64,000 nt of DNA, taken from assembly GCA_022180565.1 (NCBI GenBank), contig BQML01000006.1, forward strand, positions 25,963 to 89,962, written 5' to 3'. This stretch comes from Bacteroidia bacterium. Lineage in GTDB: Bacteria; Bacteroidota; Ignavibacteria; UBA10030. The notes under the pieces were generated by a model. The model saw nothing but the letters and a program-made list of their open reading frames with translations, searched no databases and was not told the DNA's origin. The position numbers and the translations under genes are program-made. The first letter of the stretch is position 1. Every line of letters begins with the position of its first letter. This document shows positions 6,790-15,640 of this stretch, one piece after another.

Positions 6790-8705
6790 GAGATGGGCCC
6801 TCCGGTTTTCTCCTCGTACTGTGCCGCGCTTCTGATTTCCGATTTCTTGCCAAAATACCACATCAGCGAACCAAAGATGATCATGATGCCGATCATAACC
6901 ATCAGAATTTGCTGTTCGCCCAGCGAGACATTCGTGAACATGATCAGCCCCATCAGCAAACCCATGATCACGGTGGTTCCCCCGACCAGAGGGAAGGTCG
7001 AGACTTGTTTCTTTCCCGCGCCGAAGACTTCGCGGGCCACATCCACCGGTGTATCGAGTTTTTTGAAAAACTCCTCCACCGCCCTGCGCTGTTCTTCGGT
7101 CTCCATCGAATACAACCGCGAGAATCCAAACAGACTGCTTCCAAGAGCAACCGTCATGAGGAGAGCCAACGGCTCGGTCATCGGCCCGGGCTCGCCCGCA
7201 ATCGTGTTGAGAAAGAGCGCCGCCGTGCCAGCGGTGACGGCGAAAGCGATGGCGGCCAGCATCCGCTTGTTGGTTTTGTAGAGACGGCCCAGCACAGGCG
7301 AAGCGACAAAAATGCCGAAGGACATCAGAAAAGCAAGGTACACTTGCGGACCGATATCCCAGCCGAGAATGTAACGGGCGGTGACTCCGACGATCAATCC
7401 CCAGGCGATCGAACCGAACGCGCCCCATTTCGGGACGCGGCGAAAGATCAAGCCGAATGCCGTCGGAACAACCACGGGAATATTGAGGAGGGTGAAGAAA
7501 GCCTGCATGAGGTTGAAGAGGCCGAATTCGCTTGTGACAAACGAAATGGCGAGGGCCGTCACTGTCAGTCCGATAACAATGGAAAACACACGGCCGACCT
7601 TCAACAGACCGACGTCGCTTATGTCCGGCTTGATGAGGCCCTGGTAAATGTCCCTGGAAAGGATCGATGAGACCATGTTATAGACCGAGCTCAGGGCGCT
7701 CATCGTCGCCGCGAGCATAGCGGCGAGAAAGACTCCGATCAGGCCATTGGGCAGCAGTTTCAGACAGAGAGCAACGAACACAAGATCCTGCGGATTGCTG
7801 TCGGCATACGGCTTGAAGAACTCCACCTGCGAAAGATCGGGCCAAAGGACTCTGGCAACGAGCGGAGGAATTCCGAACACGAGAGGGACGGTGAGAAACA
7901 ACCCTGCCGCGAGCTTTCCCACCCGTTTGGCATCACGTTCATCCTTCACGCTGTAGAACCGCTGTGCTCCGCCGGCGGCCGTGCCGAGGGACATGATGAT
8001 GAAGATCGAGATAAGCCAGTGCTCGGTGTAGTGAACGCCGTTATAGACATGCCCGAACTCAAGCGGCGGCAGAGCATCGAATAAAGCCCCAAATCCGCCG
8101 ACGAGATTCAAGGCAAGAGGCATGACGATGAACGTAATGCTGAGGAGAATCACACCCTGGACGACATCCGTTATGGAAACAGCCCACAGGCCGCCGAGGA
8201 ACGTATAGAGGAGGATGACGATGCCCGTGACGAGCGTGACCAGGACGATATCAAGCCCCATCACCGGGGCCATCAATTTGCACGTCGACGCGAGCTGAAC
8301 TCCCGCCGAAAGCGTAAAGTTCAGGGCAATCACCCAGCTCAGAAACTGCTGCGTGGTGATGTTGAACCGCGTGTACGTGTATTCCACCGGGGAAATGGAA
8401 CGTGTCCGTCTCCACTTCGCGGCCGTCAGTTGGGAACCGACGTAGTACGACACCGACCAGGTAGCAAAATACAGAATCGCGAACCACCCTGTTGCGTAAG
8501 CAAATCCCGCCGCACCGGTGAACGTCCATGCACTGAAGTTGGCCATGTAGAGCGTCATGCCGGACACCCACCAGGGGATCATGCTTCCGCCCGCAAAGTA
8601 GTCTCTCCCGCCCTTGTTCACGCGCATGAAGTAGAATCCGATGCCGAGCATGAACACGAAATAAGCCGCAATGACGATATAATCGTACACATTGACGGAT
8701 CTCAT
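6786..8705 (-). CDS. Sodium:solute symporter (SSS family), copy A
   Basis: A 639-residue inner-membrane transporter with about 14 hydrophobic segments. The family signature begins with an NVYDYIVIAAYF opening, then RDYFAGGSMIPWWVSGMTL, then a GGLWAVSITDVVQG segment in the middle. The long C-terminal extension (about 500-639) holds another membrane pair and a KKLDTPVDVAREVFG linker, as in sugar-type (SGLT-like) SSS members. It closely resembles the next gene upstream on the minus strand (8754-10664), for example in WRRTRSISPVEYTYTRFN, so the two are tandem paralogues. Its stop overlaps the SDR start, so uptake and catabolism are co-translated. The substrate is probably the sugar handled by the operon. 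Confidence 0.93.
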   Translation of the reverse strand: MRSVNVYDYIVIAAYFVFMLGIGFYFMRVNKGGRDYFAGGSMIPWWVSGMTLYMANFSAWTFTGAAGFAYATGWFAILYFATWSVSYYVGSQLTAAKWRRTRSISPVEYTYTRFNITTQQFLSWVIALNFTLSAGVQLASTCKLMAPVMGLDIVLVTLVTGIVILLYTFLGGLWAVSITDVVQGVILLSITFIVMPLALNLVGGFGALFDALPPLEFGHVYNGVHYTEHWLISIFIIMSLGTAAGGAQRFYSVKDERDAKRVGKLAAGLFLTVPLVFGIPPLVARVLWPDLSQVEFFKPYADSNPQDLVFVALCLKLLPNGLIGVFLAAMLAATMSALSSVYNMVSSILSRDIYQGLIKPDISDVGLLKVGRVFSIVIGLTVTALAISFVTSEFGLFNLMQAFFTLLNIPVVVPTAFGLIFRRVPKWGAFGSIAWGLIVGVTARYILGWDIGPQVYLAFLMSFGIFVASPVLGRLYKTNKRMLAAIAFAVTAGTAALFLNTIAGEPGPMTEPLALLMTVALGSSLFGFSRLYSMETEEQRRAVEEFFKKLDTPVDVAREVFGAGKKQVSTFPLVGGTTVIMGLLMGLIMFTNVSLGEQQILMVMIGIMIIFGSLMWYFGKKSEIRSAAQYEEKTGGPIS

Positions 8706-8753
8706 ACACGGTCTCCGAATGAAAGCATGGCACCCATCGGACGGGGCCGGTTA

Positions 8754-10664
8754 TTATGAGGATTGCATGTACTTGCTGACATCGCGTATCTCTGATTTCC
8801 TGCCGAAGTACCACATAGCCGCCCCCAGGGCGATCATCAGAATGATGATCGTTGTCAGAATGGTCCTCTCATTTGGAGTCAGTTCCGTAAGGAAGATCAA
8901 GCTCATGAGAAGTCCCATCACGATCACTGTTCCACCGACGAGGGGGAATGTCGAGACTTGCTTCTTTCCTTCTCCGAACACCTCCTTCGCCACATCGATG
9001 GGTGTATCAAGCTTCCTGAAGAACTCGGCCAGAGCCTCCTTGTCGGCCTCCGTTTGGGATGCGAACAGCTTCGAAAAACCGTAGAGGCTCAGCCCCATGG
9101 CCACGCCTGCAACGATGCCAAGGGTCAATTGCAGAGTGTTGATCTCGGCCGCTGCCGTCCCCGTGAACAGCCAGGAAAAGAATGCGGCCAAACCAAGGCT
9201 GAAGACGACCAGGAGAGACCGGTTTGTCTCGTAGAGCCGGCCGAACCATCCCGATGAAACAAAGATGCCGAAGGTCAGAATGAACGAGAGGTAGACTTGA
9301 GGTCCGATGTCCCACCCCAAAATGTAGCGTGTCACGGCCCCGGTCAGCAGTCCCCAGGTGATGGCGGCACTGGCAGACCACTTCGGTACGCGGCGGAAGA
9401 TCAAGCCGAATGCCGTCGGAACGGTGACAGGGATATTAAACATGGTAAAGAATGCCACGAGAAGATTGAAGATCCCGAATTCGCTCTCTACGAACAGAAT
9501 CGCCAGACCGGTGACGACAAGACCCGTTATGATCGATAACGCGCGGCCCACCACAAGAAGCTGTCGGTCCGTTGTATCCGGATGGAAGACTCCCTGGTAC
9601 ACATCCCGCGCAAGGATTGAGGAGACAAGATTGTATACCGAGCTCAGGGTGCTCATCGTCGCGGCCATCATGGCTGCAAGGAAGACGCCGATAAGCCCAT
9701 TGGGAAGGATGCGCATGCACATTCCGAGATACACGAGATCCTGCGGATTGCTTCCTGCGTAGGGCTTGAAGAAATCCACTTGGGAGAGATCGGGCCACAG
9801 AACCTTGGCCACCAGGGGAGGAACGCCGAAGACGAGCGGGCCCGTGAGCGCCAACGCTCCGGCCAGCCATCCGACTTTCCGGGCCGACTTTTCATCCTTT
9901 ACTGAATAAAACCGTTGGGCGCCGCCGGCAGCAAATCCGATTGAGGAAATCAGGAAGATCGAAACCAGCCAATGTGCGTCGTAATGGACTCCATTGTACA
10001 TATGATCAAAAGTCAACGCGGGCAGCGCTTCAACCAACTTCTCAAATCCGCCCACGAGGTACAGGCTGGCGGGCACGACGATGGCCGCAGTGGCAAGGAG
10101 AATGACACCCTGCAACGTGTCGGTAACAACTACGCCCCAGAGTCCGCCAAGAAATGAATACGTGAGAATCACGATACCCGTCACCAGCGCGACGACAGCG
10201 ATGTCGAATCCGAAGACAGGGGCAAGCAGTTTGCTGGTCGAGGCGAGTTGTACGCCCGCGGAGAGGGTGAAATTGACGGCGATGACCCATCCGATCAGCT
10301 GGCGTGTCAGCCCGTTGAATCGCGTGTGGGTATATTCGATCGGCGAAATCGAACGAGTTCTCCTCCAAAGCGCCGCCGTGAGCGCACTCCCCACCCAGTA
10401 GGCAAGGCCGCCGATGCCAAAGTAAATGAGCGAAAACCAACCGACACTGTACGCGAACCCGGCCCCGCCTGTGAAGATCCAAACGCTGAAGTTGGTCATG
10501 TACAGCGACATTCCCGACACCCACCAGGGGAGCATGTTGCCGCCGGCGAAGAAATCCTTGCCCCCCTTGCTGATGCGGCTGAAATACACGCCGATCGCCA
10601 ACATGAAGACAAAGTAGGCTCCGACAACAACGTAGTCATAGTGGTTGATCGCGCTCATCCGCAT
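8754..10664 (-). CDS. Sodium:solute symporter (SSS family), copy B
   Basis: A 636-residue SSS transporter that keeps the architecture of copy A throughout, including KDFFAGGNMLPWWVSGMSL, GGLWGVVVTDTLQG, and the C-terminal KKLDTPIDVAKEVFG linker with a final membrane pair. The two differ most in the region after residue 460. A GGAG ribosome-binding site lies about 9 bases before the ATG at 10664; an ATG two codons later is also possible. The spacing of 48 bp to copy A and shared orientation indicate one transcript. Retention of two full-length copies suggests related but different substrates, or different affinities for the same sugar. Confidence 0.93.
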   Translation of the reverse strand: MRMSAINHYDYVVVGAYFVFMLAIGVYFSRISKGGKDFFAGGNMLPWWVSGMSLYMTNFSVWIFTGGAGFAYSVGWFSLIYFGIGGLAYWVGSALTAALWRRTRSISPIEYTHTRFNGLTRQLIGWVIAVNFTLSAGVQLASTSKLLAPVFGFDIAVVALVTGIVILTYSFLGGLWGVVVTDTLQGVILLATAAIVVPASLYLVGGFEKLVEALPALTFDHMYNGVHYDAHWLVSIFLISSIGFAAGGAQRFYSVKDEKSARKVGWLAGALALTGPLVFGVPPLVAKVLWPDLSQVDFFKPYAGSNPQDLVYLGMCMRILPNGLIGVFLAAMMAATMSTLSSVYNLVSSILARDVYQGVFHPDTTDRQLLVVGRALSIITGLVVTGLAILFVESEFGIFNLLVAFFTMFNIPVTVPTAFGLIFRRVPKWSASAAITWGLLTGAVTRYILGWDIGPQVYLSFILTFGIFVSSGWFGRLYETNRSLLVVFSLGLAAFFSWLFTGTAAAEINTLQLTLGIVAGVAMGLSLYGFSKLFASQTEADKEALAEFFRKLDTPIDVAKEVFGEGKKQVSTFPLVGGTVIVMGLLMSLIFLTELTPNERTILTTIIILMIALGAAMWYFGRKSEIRDVSKYMQSS

Positions 10665-10702
10665 AGGATCACTCCTGGAACTGGTGCATGTTCATATCCC
10701 TC

Positions 10703-11893
10703 TCAAAGAATGCGCGATTCCTCGAATTCGATCTTCTGATTCATGACGCCCCGTAAGAGCCTCGAAATCCTCGTCTCATCCGGATCCGCAAAATACGTCT
10801 GCATTTCGTTCGGCGGAGGCAGACGCTTCACAAGCTCTCGTCGGTACCGCGTGGCATTGATGCATTCAACCAAATGTTCGGCAAATCGCCGGATGGTATC
10901 CTTCTTCGTCTCTCCCGGTACACGCTGGGGCCAGATATCGAAGTTCCACAGACCGTCGAATCCTTTCCAGTAAAGCCAGTATTCCGCTTCCAACACTTCA
11001 TTGAAATTGTCATTCCCGGGGATATGGTCATTGTCCCAGTGCTTTCGGTTATCATTCAGATCGATCTGACGCAGAATTCCGAAATCCATCGCCAGGCAGA
11101 TACTCTCCGCCAACTTTCCTCCGGCGATGTGGGCATGGCCGTACTCGATGTTCTGGACGACGCGTCCCCACACGGGCTCCAGACGCTTGTGCAGGGTCTC
11201 AAAGAACTGTGCGGCGCTGATTGCAGGATTCTCCGCCAGAATCCGCTCTTCGAGCCTCCGGCGCATCCGGTCCTCGACCGCACGCGCAAGGAACACCCCG
11301 TGAATCGTCTCCCGCATAAACATGTCTTCCGCAGGATCGCCCGGCTTCGGCTCGATGCAGAGCTGACACTCGGGCACGGCTTCCAGCACCTCGAGATACC
11401 CGTCAATCAACAGTTTCCATCCTTTGGAGTAATCACAGAGGAACAATCCATTGGATCCGTCATTCCCCTGCCAGAGCACGGCATGTCTGCAACCAAGATC
11501 TTTCCCCATCGCTTCCATGACCGGCCGGATGGCGTTGTTGAGCTCCATCGAACGTTTCACATTGTCGATGGCTTTTCGTCGGATCGCAGGGTCAGGATTG
11601 GTAAACCCGCCGTTCTTGTATTCGCCCCCGAACGTCTTGGCCACAACGCTTCCGATGCCGACTTTGTAATCCCTGGCCAGCTTGATGAGCAGGTCCGGAT
11701 CGTCCGGGAACTCCGCCGGGAAATGGCCGCACACGTACGACATCCCGCTGATCCTGGCCGTCATTTCAAAGACTTCCTCCAGCTCAAGGGGAAACTTGTT
11801 GTATCCCTTCCCAAACCGGTCGTCCATTCCGCCCATAAATGCCCAGGCACCAAAGGCAAACCTGGGCTCAGGACCGGGCTTTCCTGCGTTCAT
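10703..11893 (-). CDS. Xylose-isomerase-like TIM-barrel sugar isomerase/epimerase
   Basis: A 396-residue cytoplasmic TIM barrel of the xylose-isomerase-like superfamily. Candidate metal ligands are the glutamate in LCIEPKPGDP, the E and H in NIEYGHAHIAG, and the aspartates in QIDLNDNRKHWDND. The N-terminal FAFGAWAFMGG and the AVLWQGNDGSNG stretch are similar to larger bacterial sugar isomerases rather than to AP-endonuclease IV. It lies immediately upstream of the two symporters in the same direction, so it probably isomerises or epimerises an imported sugar. A second isomerase in an operon that already contains RhaI suggests that more than one monosaccharide is released from the glycan. Confidence 0.85.
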   Translation of the reverse strand: MNAGKPGPEPRFAFGAWAFMGGMDDRFGKGYNKFPLELEEVFEMTARISGMSYVCGHFPAEFPDDPDLLIKLARDYKVGIGSVVAKTFGGEYKNGGFTNPDPAIRRKAIDNVKRSMELNNAIRPVMEAMGKDLGCRHAVLWQGNDGSNGLFLCDYSKGWKLLIDGYLEVLEAVPECQLCIEPKPGDPAEDMFMRETIHGVFLARAVEDRMRRRLEERILAENPAISAAQFFETLHKRLEPVWGRVVQNIEYGHAHIAGGKLAESICLAMDFGILRQIDLNDNRKHWDNDHIPGNDNFNEVLEAEYWLYWKGFDGLWNFDIWPQRVPGETKKDTIRRFAEHLVECINATRYRRELVKRLPPPNEMQTYFADPDETRISRLLRGVMNQKIEFEESRIL

Positions 11894-11929
11894 TACAGTT
11901 CCCTTTCACTCGAAATCCGTTCCACCGAA

Positions 11930-13195
11930 TTAACCCCGGACGCTCTTCAGACCCTCGATGAGTTTGTCAATCTCCTCACGACTATTATAGATATGGCATG
12001 AGATCCTGAGGCCGTTGACTCCACCTTCGCTCACCCCCCTTGTTCTGAGGTTATAGCTGTTCAGATGCGCCTGGAGTTCGAGAAACGGCACGCTTTCATG
12101 CTGAAATGTCACCATCGCGCTCCGCTCTGTGTCTGAAGCCGGCGAGAGCACCCGAATCTTCGGGATCGATCTCAATCGATCGTGTAAATAGGTGGAGAGC
12201 TGTTGGTCACGCTTCCAGACATTCGCCATGCCGATCCGGGTCAGGAACTGCAGGGCCGCATCGAGCCCAACACGGAGGGGAATGTTCACGGTCCCATACT
12301 CGTACCGCTGAGCCGAGGGATGGAAGGCCAGTTCACCTTTCTGGAAATCGTACCCATGATCCGAATACGCTCCCACGAACTTTGCCTGAACAATGTCCAG
12401 CATGTCCTTCCGCACGTAGAGATATCCTGTCTCCTTGGGCCCCAGGAGCCATTTATGTCCGCAAAATGCATATGCATCGCATCCCAGCTCGTGCAGATTG
12501 AGGGGAAGCATTCCCGCCGCCTGCGCGCCATCGACAAACAGCCATATCCGCCTCGCTCTGGCGAGGTCGGCGAGTTCTCGGATGGGCAGGATTTGTCCGG
12601 TCGTAGTCGTGACGTGAGGAACACTGATCAGCCGTGTCCGTGTCGAGAGCAGACGCTCTACCCTCGCGACGTTCTCCTGCGCCGAAGCCGTGGACGGCTC
12701 GAAAAACTTTAAGACAATCCGCCGCCGCTTTTGGAGCGCCAGCCACGGAACAGCGTTGGCCACGTGCTCGTGGGTTGTGGTGATCACCTCATCACCTTCA
12801 CCGAGGGGCAGACCGTTGCAAACGACGTTAATTCCTTCGGTTGCATTCCTCATGAATGCAAGCTCGTCCGCGTCGCACCCGAAGAATCCGCCTGCCCGTG
12901 TCTTCATCTCCTTCCATAATCCCTCTGTGTGGCCTGTTTCCGAAATCTTCTCCAACTCATCCATTTTCGCCTTGACCGCATCGATCACCGCGTAGGGAGA
13001 AGCACCCAGTCCGCCCGTATTGAAATAGACACGGTCCCTCGTAAGGGGAAACTGTGCACGGACAAACGACCAGAAACCCTCGTCGTCGGCACTCAGATTC
13101 GTCCATCGTTCCCCGCGATTGACCAGGTGTTCTGCAGTCGAGGGCATCGCCAACGCTGCAACAGCGGAAACCTTCAAAAACTCTTTTCTATCCAT
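11930..13195 (-). CDS. Class V aminotransferase-fold PLP enzyme with Tat-like leader
   Basis: A 421-residue fold-type I PLP protein of the cysteine-desulfurase/isopenicillin-epimerase-like group. The PLP lysine is K248 (FCGHKWLLGPKE), with D222 and Q225 in LFVDGAQAAG and the substrate-binding FNTGGLGASP near 58-67. The N-terminus MDRKEFLKVSAVAALAMPST resembles a twin-arginine leader in which the second arginine is lysine (RKxFLK). Export of a folded PLP protein would be consistent with Tat. It could be a periplasmic amino-sugar or amino-acid-acting enzyme, or a racemase/epimerase. The sequence does not say which. It is 12 bp downstream of... the glycosidase-like gene ends at 13208, so the two are probably co-transcribed. 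Confidence 0.85.
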   Translation of the reverse strand: MDRKEFLKVSAVAALAMPSTAEHLVNRGERWTNLSADDEGFWSFVRAQFPLTRDRVYFNTGGLGASPYAVIDAVKAKMDELEKISETGHTEGLWKEMKTRAGGFFGCDADELAFMRNATEGINVVCNGLPLGEGDEVITTTHEHVANAVPWLALQKRRRIVLKFFEPSTASAQENVARVERLLSTRTRLISVPHVTTTTGQILPIRELADLARARRIWLFVDGAQAAGMLPLNLHELGCDAYAFCGHKWLLGPKETGYLYVRKDMLDIVQAKFVGAYSDHGYDFQKGELAFHPSAQRYEYGTVNIPLRVGLDAALQFLTRIGMANVWKRDQQLSTYLHDRLRSIPKIRVLSPASDTERSAMVTFQHESVPFLELQAHLNSYNLRTRGVSEGGVNGLRISCHIYNSREEIDKLIEGLKSVRG

Positions 13196-13207
13196 GCCAA
13201 TGCTCTC

Positions 13208-14788
13208 TTAGGAATATTGTACACGAACGCCGCAGGACTTTCGAACAGAAAACGATGCATCAACGTACCTGCTCGTCTCAACCCTGGAGTTCGTGAACGT
13301 GATCTTCCGGCCATTCACCTGCACCGATGTTGCTTTCGAAGCCTGGGGCAGAAGGAGATGCAGGTGGATCGTTCCCTGACCTGAAATCTCGAGATCAAAC
13401 GTTCGCTGACCGGGCCGATGCTCGTAGGTGTACCCGACCGACGCCCCCGATGGCCCGTAGGCACAGGAAACCCGGGCTTCATTCCGGCCTGCCGCGATCC
13501 AGCGAGGGGAAAGACGCACGCGGCGGTACAGAATATCAAGATCCACAACACCGGCCAGGCCCTCGATCAATGCGTAGAGCATGGCCGACGACCCCCATCC
13601 ATCCGTCGGCGACGCATCCGGACTTGTGCTTGTTTCCCTGCTGGCCGGCTTGCCGTTGGGAAAATACCAGAGGTAGGTCTCATTGTTCCTCGTGAGCTCC
13701 TCGTATTTCAACAGCTGTTGCACGCCGTACTCCTCGAACCCATGCTCCAGAGCAGCGAGGGCCAGCTCGCCGCCGACCAAAGGCATGATTCCTCCGTTGC
13801 AATACGCGCCCCCGATGATTTTGTCGTCACCGTAGATCCCGTCCGGAAACGGCGGATCGATGCTGAACCATTCTGCGAACGCCTTCGTCGTCTCTCCGCG
13901 CCGCCGGTATTCCCGGATGATCGCGGATGCAATCTCATGCGTGGCCATTCCGCGATTGATATCCATGGGGTTGCTCAGGCTCAACTGTTCGCTCTCGTCC
14001 ACACCCTCGATCTTCACCGGTACTAAATGAACGTGATGCGTGTAGAACCGTCCGTTGAAACAGAGCTTGTTGGCGCGTTTCCGAAAGGATTCTGCGAAAG
14101 TACGCCAGTGGCGCGCACGGGATCGGTTGCCGAGATGATCCTGCATCTTGCTCAGGAGCATGAATGCCTCGTAGTATCCCGAGTTATCCCCGTGCATGAT
14201 GCCCCAGAACGTCTTGTCGCTGACCTGAAAATTCAGCCACGGATGACGCCTCGCCGTATAGTCAAAATCCCATGTGTCGATCGTGTAGGCCCTCTTCACC
14301 AGTTTCGTTCTCTTGTCCCACCGCCATTCGTCGGTGAGGATGTATTCCAAGGCTTTTTCCATGTGAGGAATCAGCCCTTTCATCCACCGGTCATCGCCGG
14401 TCGCCTGCCACGCAAGGTGAACTCCCTTGATAAAACGGTATTCGACATCTGCTTCGACGGGGACGCGAACGTATTTGGCCCAGTTCTCCTTCTCGCACGG
14501 AACTTTTTCCGGAGTCATCGTGAAATAGTCGAAAATCCATCCGCGCGCAGTCTGAGTCTCTGCAAAATGATCGATTGCGCTCTTCAGGTCGGTCTCCCAG
14601 TATTTCGCCCCTCGCATCATGTCGCTGTGATCGCGGATCCAGATGCTCGGGGCGTCGGGGGTTCGGTACGCACGGATGCGCGTCCCCAGCATGTTATATT
14701 CCGTAACGTCGTTTTGCAGAAATCCCCTGATCCTCGGCACGAGGGCATCGATCCTGCTGTCCCCAGAGAGAATAGTGGTATCACTCAT
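13208..14788 (-). CDS. Six-hairpin glycosidase-like protein
   Basis: About 526 residues from the ATG at 14788. The frame extends upstream but there it overlaps the PhyH gene, so the shorter form was chosen. The body looks like an (alpha/alpha)6 toroid: SIWIRDHSDMMRGAKYWETD, HGDNSGYYEAFMLL and DGWGSSAMLYALIEGL are spaced like the helical hairpins of GH63/GH78/GH95-type enzymes. A C-terminal beta-rich part (about 430-526) resembles their jelly-roll domain. There is no clear signal peptide, so it may act on imported oligosaccharides in the cytoplasm. An alpha-L-rhamnosidase-like activity would suit the rhamnose isomerase nearby, but this is inference and the family assignment is tentative. Confidence 0.7.
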   Translation of the reverse strand: MSDTTILSGDSRIDALVPRIRGFLQNDVTEYNMLGTRIRAYRTPDAPSIWIRDHSDMMRGAKYWETDLKSAIDHFAETQTARGWIFDYFTMTPEKVPCEKENWAKYVRVPVEADVEYRFIKGVHLAWQATGDDRWMKGLIPHMEKALEYILTDEWRWDKRTKLVKRAYTIDTWDFDYTARRHPWLNFQVSDKTFWGIMHGDNSGYYEAFMLLSKMQDHLGNRSRARHWRTFAESFRKRANKLCFNGRFYTHHVHLVPVKIEGVDESEQLSLSNPMDINRGMATHEIASAIIREYRRRGETTKAFAEWFSIDPPFPDGIYGDDKIIGGAYCNGGIMPLVGGELALAALEHGFEEYGVQQLLKYEELTRNNETYLWYFPNGKPASRETSTSPDASPTDGWGSSAMLYALIEGLAGVVDLDILYRRVRLSPRWIAAGRNEARVSCAYGPSGASVGYTYEHRPGQRTFDLEISGQGTIHLHLLLPQASKATSVQVNGRKITFTNSRVETSRYVDASFSVRKSCGVRVQYS

Positions 14789-14816
14789 AGACGGTATGTT
14801 GATGGTTAAAGTATCT

Positions 14817-15551
14817 TCAGATCGCCGGAACGATCTCCTGTACATCTGCCCTGAGCACCCAGGTACCCTCCGCCACGAAATGTGTGGCAAAAGCCCTTCG
14901 TACTCTGTTGGGCGAACGGTTTCCGTAGGATCCGTGGATTGTATGGCTGGAAAAAAACACTCCCGCCCCCTGCGGCACCTCCAGATTCCGAATCGTGCTC
15001 CGATCCAGACCATCAATCTCAAAGGAATAGAACTTCTGTTTCCACTCCTTCCCATTCCGATCCCTCATCAGGTGTTCGGATTCCCAAACCTGATGATCCT
15101 GTGAGTTTGTGGCCTTATGGGTTGACAAGAGCCCCTTTTTGTGACTTCCCGGAACGACGCACAGACCGCCGTTTTCGCCGTCGGTGTCGCTCATCGCCAC
15201 CCAGCAGGCCATCAGGGTGTCGGGATCATTGGGCAGGTAGTGACTATCCTGATGGAGGGCTGTTCCCTTCCCAGGCTCCGCCGGCTTCTTTTCCAGGTAC
15301 ATCGTTTGGACAATCATCGGTTTCTTTCCCGCCAAAATCTGCCGCACGACGCTTACAATATTCGGATGTTTTGCCACAGCCGCCCAATGCGCATCCCTCT
15401 TGTGATTATCCAGATGGTTCCTCCACTCCGGATCCTGTGAAGCCTCGTACTGCACGAATTCATCGGCTTCCTTGTGTGTCAGCAAACCGGGTACGACGAC
15501 AAAGCCGTGTTCCCGATAGTGATTCAATTGTTCTGTCGTGAGAGTAATCAT
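14817..15551 (-). CDS. Phytanoyl-CoA dioxygenase (PhyH) family protein, first copy
   Basis: A 244-residue Fe(II)/2-oxoglutarate oxygenase of the PhyH family. The metal triad is visible as H100-x-D102 (ALHQDSHY) and H206 (HTIHGS). An arginine cluster around 216-219 (NRVRRAF) is placed to bind 2-oxoglutarate. The ATG at 15551 has an AGGAGG ribosome-binding site 7 bases upstream; an earlier ATG overlaps that site and is less likely. It lies between two glycosidase-like genes. Family members hydroxylate or oxidatively demethylate small molecules. In a glycan locus, oxidative removal of O-methyl groups or modification of a sugar acid is plausible but unproven. Confidence 0.9.
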   Translation of the reverse strand: MITLTTEQLNHYREHGFVVVPGLLTHKEADEFVQYEASQDPEWRNHLDNHKRDAHWAAVAKHPNIVSVVRQILAGKKPMIVQTMYLEKKPAEPGKGTALHQDSHYLPNDPDTLMACWVAMSDTDGENGGLCVVPGSHKKGLLSTHKATNSQDHQVWESEHLMRDRNGKEWKQKFYSFEIDGLDRSTIRNLEVPQGAGVFFSSHTIHGSYGNRSPNRVRRAFATHFVAEGTWVLRADVQEIVPAI

Positions 15552-15640
15552 GGCAAAGCCTCCTTCAGGTACATGCACATTGGATCGTCAATATACACCA
15601 TATTCTCGTGCCGCGCCTACCGTTCTGGAGGCCCGGTATG

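Noticed and set aside
6790..7428. N-terminal extension of the second SDR (213 codons)
   Set aside because: Overlaps the SSS symporter; the SDR fold starts at the ATG at 6789 with an ATGA overlap.
10874..12001. 375-codon plus-strand open frame
   Set aside because: Antisense to the xylose-isomerase-like gene, which has clear family motifs; no signal or domain on the plus strand.
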